Shown: positions 1 to 6,460 of the stretch, one piece after another
Position numbering within the stretch: the first letter of the stretch is position 1
Layout: every line of letters starts with the position of its first letter
NCBI GenBank assembly: GCA_029239575.1
Contig: JARBUP010000041.1
Location: forward strand, 1 to 15,671
Direction: 5' to 3'
DNA from: Bacillota bacterium
Lineage (GTDB): Bacteria > Bacillota > Clostridia > Tissierellales > Sedimentibacteraceae
Length of the DNA stretch: 15,671 nucleotides
Position numbers and translations under genes: made by a program
Notes under the pieces: generated by a model
The model's input: only the letters and a program-made list of their open reading frames with translations
Databases searched by the model: none
Told to the model about the DNA's origin: nothing

Positions 1-132
1 AAAGATGATTCTCTTTCTATTTTGCTATCGCAGCTTGATGTAGGAAGTGAAATTCCAGAAGAACTTTTTAAAGCTATTGTTGATATTTATGTATACTTTC
101 TTGATTTCAGGCCAAACAGCAATAATGAATAA
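1..132 (+). CDS. FlhB-like cytoplasmic-domain protein (FhlB/YlqH type), 3' end only
   Basis: Only the last 43 codons lie in the window, with the stop at 130-132. The visible residues read in frame from base 1 and include LLSQLDVGSEIPEELFKAIV. They align without gaps to the C-terminal end of the full FlhB encoded in this same window (AELNKQIPLQFYEPVAEILA), sharing the I-P core, the aromatic or Leu position and the V-x-[DE]-I segment. Small stand-alone copies of the FlhB cytoplasmic domain (YlqH/FhlB) are common near flagellar genes in Firmicutes and are thought to modulate the export substrate switch. The pilZ gene starts 20 nt downstream, so the two are probably co-transcribed. The call rests on about 30 residues. 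The autocleavage NPTH region, if any, is outside the window, so family membership is likely but not proven. Confidence 0.6.
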   Translation, partial: KDDSLSILLSQLDVGSEIPEELFKAIVDIYVYFLDFRPNSNNE

Positions 133-152
133 ATAAGTTAAAGGGGAATGAC

Positions 153-785
153 ATGGGGAATATGGAATTAACAGTTAAAATATTAGATATAAATAAAATT
201 AATATTGGAAAAGGAAAACTTTTAAGTATAACTCCAAGTACTATTATAATTAAAGGTAAAAATTTACCAGAATTAACCTCAGGCACTAATATATATGTTC
301 ATATTTATGATGAACGAAAAGGAATTTCTCCTTATTATTGTTTTGCAAGTGTAGCTGTAAGAAACCAAATAACTGCTCAAATTATTAGAATAGATCCTGT
401 AATTGAAAGAAGAACTGCCTTAAAAGTTCGTACAGACTTAAGTTTTTATTTAAGTAAAATTTATAGAAACGACGAAGATATAACGGACGAAGTACCTACA
501 ATTAAAATAAATGTTTTAAATTTAAGCGTTGGAGGAATGCTTATTTCATCAAATTTTAACTTTAAATTAAATGATGAAATTACATATAATTTTGATTATT
601 ATAAAAACAAACCAATTCATCTTAGAGCAAAAATAATTAGAAAAGATGAAATTGAAGTTGAATACGATGATGAGGTTTTTTCTTTAAATTATGGTTGTTT
701 ATTTTTAAATACTACAAGTAAAGATGAAGCAATTTTATTCCAATATTTATTTGATAGACAAATACAATTACACAAAAACAGATGA
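153..785 (+). CDS. PilZ domain protein, YcgR-like (candidate c-di-GMP receptor)
   Basis: The product has 210 residues and two parts. An N-terminal beta-rich domain (about 1-83) resembles the YcgR N-terminal domain, and a PilZ domain covers about 84-205. The PilZ signature is visible as ERRTALKVR (85-93), then NLSVGGM (123-129), the [DN]xSxxG motif. Family members bind cyclic di-GMP and typically slow the flagellar motor or alter surface behaviour, which fits a gene next to a flagellar operon. There is no signal peptide or membrane segment, so it should be cytoplasmic. The ATG at 153 has AAGGGG at 141-146 with good spacing; an ATG at 162 is a possible alternative. One oddity is that the usual RxxxR reads R87-x3-K91, with Lys in place of the second Arg, which may weaken ligand binding. 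The family is clear; the ligand and target are inferred. Confidence 0.88.
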   Translation: MGNMELTVKILDINKINIGKGKLLSITPSTIIIKGKNLPELTSGTNIYVHIYDERKGISPYYCFASVAVRNQITAQIIRIDPVIERRTALKVRTDLSFYLSKIYRNDEDITDEVPTIKINVLNLSVGGMLISSNFNFKLNDEITYNFDYYKNKPIHLRAKIIRKDEIEVEYDDEVFSLNYGCLFLNTTSKDEAILFQYLFDRQIQLHKNR

Positions 786-834
786 TTATTTAAATTTTAC
801 AACAATTATTTCATAAACTTAATGGAGGTTACAT

Positions 835-1107
835 ATGGTTCTTAATTATATGGAAGTATGTGTTAAAGATTATTTAGAAAAAACTCTAAATTCTGATAAA
901 AATTATGCTAATATATGCACATGTCCACAATGCTTGGATGATATTATGGCAAAATCATTAAACAGTTTAAAACCTTATTACATAACATCGAAAAAAGGTG
1001 AAGTTTTCGCAGAATATAGTTCACTTGAAAAACAGCACAATGCTGAAGTTATTACAGCAGTAATTAATGCATTAGAATTTGTTTCAAAACATAAAAATCA
1101 TAATTAA
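835..1107 (+). CDS. comFB: ComFB family protein (late competence protein ComFB)
   Basis: This 90-residue product matches the ComFB family along its whole length. It starts with NYMEVCVKDYLEK. A cysteine cluster C28-x-C30-x2-C33 (CTCPQC) follows, then an AKSLNSLKPYYITS stretch typical of the family. A C-terminal helix carries E-V-I-T-A-V-I-N-A. Bacillus subtilis ComFB is encoded in the comF operon and has a cysteine metal site; cyanobacterial homologues have been reported as cyclic-dinucleotide receptors. No comFA or comFC is visible here, so a DNA-uptake role is not supported by context. The start is secured by GGAGG at 824-828, six bases before the ATG. It lies 49 nt after the PilZ gene on the same strand, suggesting a shared transcript and possibly shared signalling. 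Its own function in this organism is not known. Confidence 0.85.
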   Translation: MVLNYMEVCVKDYLEKTLNSDKNYANICTCPQCLDDIMAKSLNSLKPYYITSKKGEVFAEYSSLEKQHNAEVITAVINALEFVSKHKNHN

Positions 1108-1130
1108 TTATATTATTTAGCTAATACACG

Positions 1131-1160
1131 ACCACCGTCTAAGTCGGTGGTTTTACTTAT
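1131..1160 (+). terminator. GC-rich hairpin with short T-tract between comFB and the SLH gene
   Basis: ACCACCG (1131-1137) pairs perfectly with CGGTGGT (1145-1151) around a 7-nt loop and is followed by TTTTACTTATT. This stands out in a very AT-rich setting and looks like an intrinsic terminator for the comFB transcript, although the T-run is only four bases. The Shine-Dalgarno site of the next gene starts 17 bases after the hairpin, leaving no room for a promoter in between. The hairpin must therefore sit in that gene's leader, be read through, or act as an attenuator. It might also be the stem of an IS200/IS605-type element end; no transposase is present. Confidence 0.5.
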
Positions 1161-1183
1161 TAAGAAACAAAGGAGAAATACTT

Positions 1184-2983
1184 GTGAAAAAATCACTTAT
1201 TCTTATTATTTCATTTTTAATTATATTAAGTATGAACGCCCTCACATATGGAGCAGAAAACAATGGATTGAGGGCCGAATTTTCAGTAAAAAATGTTTCA
1301 GGAACAAATTTTAAAGAAATTACAATAAATCCATACAGGTATGTAAACGGCGAAAGGGTTGTTGAAGAAACTGAAAACCCATATTACATATATCTACCTT
1401 CTGGATATTTTAATAATTCAAAAACTGCTTCATATGTTGTTGATAAAAATGGCAAATATCCTTTTACAGTTTATTATCAAAATACTAAAAAAACATTTTT
1501 TTATACTGTTAATGATATAGATAATACTGATGATGAAATAGAAAATTCTAATAAAGTTGACAGAAATAATGTTTTGCTTAATTATGAATTAAAATATGAT
1601 TATGAAAAAAAGCAATTGCTCTTTCATATTACAACTGACAAGGTTAGAAATATAATAACACCTGATAAAAAAGCAACTATTTCTAATGAAATTAATTATT
1701 ATATAAAAGCTTTAGAAAATAATAAGCCCTTTGATTTTTCAATTATGATTGATGATGAAAAATATGAATATAAAATTATTAAACAAGGTGAATATTACTT
1801 ATTAGCCGCCCTTTCTCCTTTTGATTATGACAGTTACAGCACGGTTGTAAAATATATTGGATATAATTTTATTAATAATGATGAATGCACTGTGTTTCCA
1901 AGTTATGATATTTATGATGACAATGGAAACTATGAAGCTTTAGTGAAATCTTCTTCATCACAGAGCTTATTTAATTATAATGTAAATAATATGGATTATA
2001 GACGTCCTGATGTTTCAATAAATCTCCTTGATGATAATACATTTGAATTAGAAATTAAAGATGATTTTGAACTTGATTATTTGATTACTTTTGATGGAAA
2101 ATATGTTCCTATTAGCGGTAATAAAAAAGAATTTAAATATAACCACAGCACTATAATAGATTATGATGGTGATTATATTTTCACAGTAGTTGATAAAAAA
2201 GGAAATAGAACTGTTGAATCAATTGTAATAGATTCAAAAAGAAACCCTCGTAAACATAATATAAATTTTGATGTACATGATTATAAATATACACATAATT
2301 TATTTGAAAACAAGGGTATGATTTATGAAGAACCAAAAGAAACTTCAAATTATTATGAAAATATTCTTGTAGGATACATGAATGGAAACAGCTCTTCTAA
2401 CTTTAATCCTTCTGCGCCAATTACAAGAGCTGAAATGATTACCATATTTTGTAGAATAAATGATTTGCCCTATGACACAAGTCAATTTTTAAAAACAAAG
2501 TTCATAGATATAAATAATCACTGGGCACGCCATTATATTTCAATGGGAAGCAGTAAAAAATACGTATCAGGATATAAGGATAAGACATTTCGCCCTGACA
2601 ATTATGTTACAAAAGCAGAATTTTGTGAGATGCTTTCAAAAATCAGCAATTTTAAATCTATAATTAATTCATTGCCTGCCACGAGCAACTATGAATTTAA
2701 AGATATAAATACCCATTGGGCAAAAGATGAAATAATTAAAATTTCAAACAGATCTTTAGTTATAGGTTCTAATAATTATTTTTATCCTGATAAACCTATC
2801 AACAGGGCTGAAGTTGCCCATGCGATCAATAAGCTTTATGGTTTTAATCCTTCAAACAATGAATTAAAATATATGTATTCATTGTATAATAAATACTATA
2901 ATTTTTCAGACATAAATAATAATCAATATTACAATGATATAATTATTTCAGTAGTTGGAATGTATAAAGAAAATATAAATTAA
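1184..2983 (+). CDS. Secreted S-layer homology (SLH) domain protein, function unknown
   Basis: The 599-residue product begins with a clear signal peptide: KK, a hydrophobic core at about 4-20, and likely cleavage near TYGA (21-24). Residues 30-350 are rich in Asn, Asp and Tyr and form probable beta-sandwich modules. The second (about 275-350) ends in a VVDKKGNRTVES segment like bacterial Ig-type repeats. The C-terminal third holds SLH repeats, which anchor proteins to pyruvylated secondary cell-wall polymers. A partial one lies at about 393-426 (FNPSAPITRAEM), two fuller ones at about 440-486 (FIDINNHWA, FRPDNYVTKAEF) and 506-552 (FKDINTHWA, FYPDKPINRAEV), and a trace at 573-588 (FSDINNN). 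The start is GTG with AAAGGAG at 1169-1175. No enzymatic domain is recognisable. It could be a surface-layer, adhesion or wall-organising protein. Confidence 0.88.
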   Translation: MKKSLILIISFLIILSMNALTYGAENNGLRAEFSVKNVSGTNFKEITINPYRYVNGERVVEETENPYYIYLPSGYFNNSKTASYVVDKNGKYPFTVYYQNTKKTFFYTVNDIDNTDDEIENSNKVDRNNVLLNYELKYDYEKKQLLFHITTDKVRNIITPDKKATISNEINYYIKALENNKPFDFSIMIDDEKYEYKIIKQGEYYLLAALSPFDYDSYSTVVKYIGYNFINNDECTVFPSYDIYDDNGNYEALVKSSSSQSLFNYNVNNMDYRRPDVSINLLDDNTFELEIKDDFELDYLITFDGKYVPISGNKKEFKYNHSTIIDYDGDYIFTVVDKKGNRTVESIVIDSKRNPRKHNINFDVHDYKYTHNLFENKGMIYEEPKETSNYYENILVGYMNGNSSSNFNPSAPITRAEMITIFCRINDLPYDTSQFLKTKFIDINNHWARHYISMGSSKKYVSGYKDKTFRPDNYVTKAEFCEMLSKISNFKSIINSLPATSNYEFKDINTHWAKDEIIKISNRSLVIGSNNYFYPDKPINRAEVAHAINKLYGFNPSNNELKYMYSLYNKYYNFSDINNNQYYNDIIISVVGMYKENIN

Positions 2984-2988
2984 ATTTT

Positions 2989-3027
2989 AAAAGCTTCATA
3001 TGCTGTTTTACACCATATGAAGCTTTT
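2989..3027. terminator. Bidirectional palindromic terminator between convergent genes
   Basis: AAAAGCTTCATATG (2989-3002) and CATATGAAGCTTTT (3014-3027) form a perfect 14-bp stem around an 11-nt loop. A T-run follows on the plus strand, and the matching A-run gives a T-run on the minus strand. It lies between the stop of the SLH gene and the stop of cheD, which converge, so one hairpin can end both transcripts. It marks the 3' end of the flagellar operon. Confidence 0.88.
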
Positions 3028-3045
3028 TATTTAACACATAATTCA

Positions 3046-3528
3046 TCATATTATTTTCACATCTTTAGCAAATGATTTTATTTTCAAATCTCCACTTGAA
3101 CTGTTAAATGTTATTGTTCTGCCGTAATTTGCACCAACGTCCTGTGATGTTATTTTAATATTTAATTTACTTAAAACTTCTTTTGTTGCTAACACGTTTC
3201 TTTCACCAATATTTCCAATGGTGGATGTACTTTTTATTTCAAACATCTTTGCACCGCCTGCTATTTTAGCAGTCATATGAGCCCTTAAACATCCCAATGC
3301 TTCCATTTGTTTTACCATTTCAGGTATACCTGTATCTGCATATTTAAATGCATTAACATTGTCCCCTATGCTGCTACTTGGAAGCATAACATGTACCATC
3401 CCTGCAACTTTTTTTACTTTGTCTATTATACAAATTCCAACACAAGAACCAAGTGCATATGAAATAAGTTCCTGTGGAGCACGGGCAATTTTCATATCTG
3501 AAATTCCAACTACTAATTCATCACTCAT
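3046..3528 (-). CDS. cheD: Chemoreceptor glutamine deamidase CheD
   Basis: CheD hydrolyses specific glutamine side chains of chemoreceptors to glutamate and, in Bacillus, binds CheC and stimulates its CheY-P phosphatase activity. The 160-residue length is normal. The catalytic cysteine is C29 in YALGSCVGI and the histidine is H46 in GMVHVMLP; the conserved AKIAGGAKMF block follows at 87-96. The family Thr six residues before the Cys is Ser (S23) here. The start ATG overlaps the cheC stop in an ATGA arrangement (3525-3528), so translation is probably coupled to cheC. This suits the known CheC-CheD complex. It is the last gene of the operon, just before the palindromic terminator. Confidence 0.95.
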   Translation of the reverse strand: MSDELVVGISDMKIARAPQELISYALGSCVGICIIDKVKKVAGMVHVMLPSSSIGDNVNAFKYADTGIPEMVKQMEALGCLRAHMTAKIAGGAKMFEIKSTSTIGNIGERNVLATKEVLSKLNIKITSQDVGANYGRTITFNSSSGDLKIKSFAKDVKII

Positions 3529-4139
3529 ATTTCCATACCAAACTTATTTAATAATATTTTCAGGGATGTTACACTTGGCAAAAGAAGCATATTGCTATAA
3601 ATAGTTTCTTCTCCACAAAAGTATTTTTCTTTTATAAACATTACTTTATCAGATACTTCTGAAAATTCTGATGCAACTGCATCAATAATGGCTCCAGTCA
3701 TATCAATACATACGGAAGGAACAGTAATATCAATGGCCATTTCTGTCAAAGATGCAATTGAATTTACATATGATGAAACCATAATATTTCCTATTTCAGA
3801 TAAAGCTGACATTTCCATTTCAGATATTTCTTCAAAGCTATTTAATTCAGTTCCCATCAATGAATTTAATATCAAGTGAACGAACTCTTTTTTTAATAAA
3901 AATAATATTACACCATCTATATCACCATAAAAACTTACTAAAACTCCAACAACTATGTTTTCATGTCCACCCATAGTATCTATGGCATCATCAAGATTTA
4001 GTATATCTACTTCTGGAACATTCATTTCAATTGTTTTTGAAAGCATTTGAGAAAGGGATGTTGCTGCATTTCCAGCTCCTATATTCCCAATTTCTTTTAA
4101 TACATCTATATGTGTTTCATTTAATTCATTATAAATCAC
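3525..4139 (-). CDS. cheC: CheY-P phosphatase CheC
   Basis: CheC removes phosphate from CheY-P and helps adaptation. The 204-residue product contains both copies of the family active-site pattern [DS]-x3-E-x2-N-x22-P: D12, E16, N19, P42 in the first half and S111, E115, N118, P141 in the second. Both sites therefore look intact. The start is GTG at 4139, supported by GGAGG at 4145-4149. It follows flgG after 54 nt and overlaps cheD by 4 nt. Together with FliY, which has the same phosphatase core, the operon encodes two CheC-type phosphatases for the CheY also encoded here. Length and motifs separate it from the unrelated phosphatase CheZ and from single-site CheX. Confidence 0.95.
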   Translation of the reverse strand: MIYNELNETHIDVLKEIGNIGAGNAATSLSQMLSKTIEMNVPEVDILNLDDAIDTMGGHENIVVGVLVSFYGDIDGVILFLLKKEFVHLILNSLMGTELNSFEEISEMEMSALSEIGNIMVSSYVNSIASLTEMAIDITVPSVCIDMTGAIIDAVASEFSEVSDKVMFIKEKYFCGEETIYSNMLLLPSVTSLKILLNKFGMEI

Positions 4140-4193
4140 ATTATCCTCCAGGTCTAAATTTTTTCCATAACATTTTCTTGTTTAAATAATAAT

Positions 4194-4889
4194 TTAATTT
4201 TTCAAAGAGTTTATAGTTTGTTCTATTTCATCTGCAGTTTGTATTATTTTAGAGTTTAATTGAAAAGATCTCTGTGATTTCAACAAATTTATCATTTCTT
4301 CCGTAATATCAACTGATGATTGCTCTAAATATCCTCTTAAAACATTTTGACTTTGCGATGCACTATAATTTGCATTTTCATTTTCTATATGGTATAAATT
4401 ATTTCCTGACCTTACTAAATTTTCATTGTTCTCAAATTGAAACAAACCTACATTTATTACTTCAGCATTTTTATCTTCTATAATAATTGGGTTTTCATCG
4501 CTGTCAAGTACGTAGCCCCCTTGGTATAAAAGAAAATTTTCTCCATCAACATTTGCTATATCAAAGTTTCCATCCCTTGTAAATTTTGTAATTTCCCCAA
4601 ATTGAACTTGAAAAAATCCATCTCCTGTTATGGCAAAATCAGTATTTCTATCTGTATTAACTATTGGTCCTTGGGAAAAAACTACATCAACTTTATTTAA
4701 TTTACTACCAGATCCTATAACTGCCTCATTTGTTGAATTTTTAATATTTGAATATAATAGCTCAGAAAATTCTGCTTTTGATTTTTTAAAACCTTCTGTT
4801 TGAATATTTGCCATATTATTAGATATTACATTTAAATTTTCTTGATTACTTTTTGCACCATTTATTGCAGTATAATATGATTGTATCAT
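4194..4889 (-). CDS. flgG: Flagellar basal-body rod protein FlgG
   Basis: This 231-residue product is a rod/hook family protein. The N-terminal rod motif NLNVISNNMANIQTEGFKK spans about 18-36, the core has FSQGPIVNTDRNTDFAI and GDGFF, and the C-terminal helix ends SFQLNSKIIQTADEIEQTIN, as in distal rod FlgG. Such proteins lack a cleaved signal and are exported through the flagellar type III gate encoded upstream. It is about 30 residues shorter than typical FlgG (about 260), mostly in the middle beta domain. The ATG at 4889 has AAAGGGG just upstream, overlapping the flgF stop; the gap is 13 nt. The C-terminal end favours FlgG for this copy and FlgF for the neighbour, but the two are close paralogues and the names could be exchanged. 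Confidence 0.88.
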   Translation of the reverse strand: MIQSYYTAINGAKSNQENLNVISNNMANIQTEGFKKSKAEFSELLYSNIKNSTNEAVIGSGSKLNKVDVVFSQGPIVNTDRNTDFAITGDGFFQVQFGEITKFTRDGNFDIANVDGENFLLYQGGYVLDSDENPIIIEDKNAEVINVGLFQFENNENLVRSGNNLYHIENENANYSASQSQNVLRGYLEQSSVDITEEMINLLKSQRSFQLNSKIIQTADEIEQTINSLKN

Positions 4890-4902
4890 TATGTTTACCC
4901 CT

Positions 4903-5649
4903 TTATAATTTACCTATTTCACTTACTGCTTTTTCCTGTACCATGTCTAATATTTTTAATGCTTGAGATGCAGTTTGCAATGCTCTTTGAGAAGACATCA
5001 TATCTGTCATTTCTTTTGTTACATCCACATTAGAGCGTTCTATCGTTTTATTTCTTACTTCAGCATTTTCATATATATATGGATTAACATCAGAAGAATA
5101 TTTACCTTCACCAAATTTTTCTAAGTTGCTATAATCTAAAAAGTCATAAATTTCTATTTTATCAACTATACTTCCATCTACTGATATGTTTCCATCTACT
5201 GAAAAATCAAATTTATCTGTTCCAATATATAAATCGCCATTTTCCCCTTGTACCCTTCCAACTCCTTGCAACACTAAATAACCATCTTCATCTATATTAA
5301 AACTTCCATTTCTTGTATACACTTTATTTCCATTTTCATTTATACCAAAAAAACCTGAACCCATAATAGCAAAATCTGTCAAAACCCCTGTTTCTTCTAT
5401 GGTTCCTTGTGAATGTATTGTATTATTTTCTTCCATAGTTTTAATTAAAGATACGTTGCCGATAGGCGTTGCTGTTTGGTGTATTCCACTTTGTTCCATC
5501 TTATGTATAAGTAAATTTCCAAAATTAGTTGTTACTGATTGTTCCTTTTTATATCCGGATGTATTAATGTTAGAAATATTATTGCTTGATATATCTATTT
5601 TTTTTTGTTGAGTAAGCATTCCTGATGTTAAAGTATGAAATCCTGGCAT
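4903..5649 (-). CDS. flgF: Flagellar basal-body rod protein, FlgF/FlgG family
   Basis: This 248-residue rod protein is a paralogue of the gene that follows it. The N-terminal rod motif is KKIDISSNNISNINTSGYKK (about 16-35), and the middle has SQGTIEETGVLTDFAIMGSGF, TRNGSFNIDEDGYLV and QGVGRVQGENG. The C-terminal amphipathic helix carries ERSNVDVTKEMTDMMSSQRA and ends in a KAVSEIG tail. It should be exported and built into the rod between MS ring and hook. A pair of FlgF/FlgG-type genes directly after the flagellar sigma factor is also the arrangement in Clostridioides difficile. AGGGGTGG at 5654-5661 precedes the ATG; the gap to the sigma gene is 15 nt. Family membership is certain. The choice of FlgF over FlgG rests on C-terminal resemblance and position only. 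Confidence 0.85.
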   Translation of the reverse strand: MPGFHTLTSGMLTQQKKIDISSNNISNINTSGYKKEQSVTTNFGNLLIHKMEQSGIHQTATPIGNVSLIKTMEENNTIHSQGTIEETGVLTDFAIMGSGFFGINENGNKVYTRNGSFNIDEDGYLVLQGVGRVQGENGDLYIGTDKFDFSVDGNISVDGSIVDKIEIYDFLDYSNLEKFGEGKYSSDVNPYIYENAEVRNKTIERSNVDVTKEMTDMMSSQRALQTASQALKILDMVQEKAVSEIGKL

Positions 5650-5664
5650 TTAACCACCCCTAAG

Positions 5665-6435
5665 CTAATTTTTTTTGTCCTGTAAATATAATCTAATACT
5701 TTTTTCTAGCTTTCCTAAAGCTTCGGAATGAATTTGGGAAGCCCTTGAATTACTAATTTCCAGAATATTTGCTATGTCCTTTAATTTTAACTCTTCATTA
5801 TAATATAATGAAATAATAAGCTTTTCTTTTTCTTTTAATTCATTAATGCTATCTTTCAAGACTTGTTTTATTTCCTTTTGTTCATATGCATATTCTGGAA
5901 GTTCATATCCATCTGCATCGAAACTTTCCTTTAAATTAGCTTCACCCAATAATTCTTCAAAAGACAATATATTTGAATTCAAAGATTTTGTAATAATTGT
6001 ATTAAATTCTTGCATGTCCATATTTAAGTGATCGGCGATTTCTTTTTCTTCCGGTTTTCTTCCAAGCTTAATTTGCAATTCTTTTTCAGCATTATTAATT
6101 TGTTTTACATCATTTTTAATTTTTCTTGGAGTCCAGTCCTGTTTACGAACATAATCAATAATTGCACCTTTAATTCGTATAGCAGCATAAGTTTCAAACT
6201 TAACATTTTTAGATAAATCAAATTTATCTATTACATCTATAAGAGCTATAATACCTTCATTAACTACATCTTCAACATCACCGTACTGCTGATAAATGCC
6301 TCTAATTTTTAATGCAATGATTTTTACTAAATAACTGTATCTTTCAATTATTTGATTCCTTGTACGCAAATCTTTTGTTTCTGCATATTTTTCCCACAAT
6401 ACACTTTCATCTGCTTTTTCATTAATGCAAATCAT
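5665..6435 (-). CDS. fliA: Flagellar RNA polymerase sigma factor FliA/SigD (sigma-28 type)
   Basis: The 256-residue product has the full sigma-28 layout. Region 2 covers about 28-100, with DVEDVVNEGIIALIDVIDKF and FETYAAIRIKGAIIDYVR followed by the DWTPR segment that reads the -10 element. Region 3 covers about 104-185. Region 4 covers about 190-250, with a helix-turn-helix at about 216-240 (LKLKDIANILEISNSRASQI). In Firmicutes this factor drives late flagellar genes such as flagellin, stators and chemotaxis genes, and is held by the anti-sigma factor FlgM until the hook is finished; no flgM is seen in the window. It sits 25 nt after flhA with no flhF or flhG between. The ATG at 6435 has only a modest AAAGAGTG site. 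It is called sigD or fliA in different genomes. Confidence 0.95.
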   Translation of the reverse strand: MICINEKADESVLWEKYAETKDLRTRNQIIERYSYLVKIIALKIRGIYQQYGDVEDVVNEGIIALIDVIDKFDLSKNVKFETYAAIRIKGAIIDYVRKQDWTPRKIKNDVKQINNAEKELQIKLGRKPEEKEIADHLNMDMQEFNTIITKSLNSNILSFEELLGEANLKESFDADGYELPEYAYEQKEIKQVLKDSINELKEKEKLIISLYYNEELKLKDIANILEISNSRASQIHSEALGKLEKSIRLYLQDKKN

Positions 6436-6460
6436 TATATCACTCTTTCGTTTTTAGTAT

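Noticed and set aside
1088..1116. TATTAT/TATATT as a promoter -10 for the SLH gene
   Set aside because: The region is so AT-rich that such hexamers occur by chance, and no -35 box sits at 16-18 bp spacing.
1108..1183. c-di-GMP riboswitch ahead of the SLH gene
   Set aside because: Only about 75 nt are available and I see a single hairpin, not the conserved multi-helix cores of the known c-di-GMP riboswitch classes.
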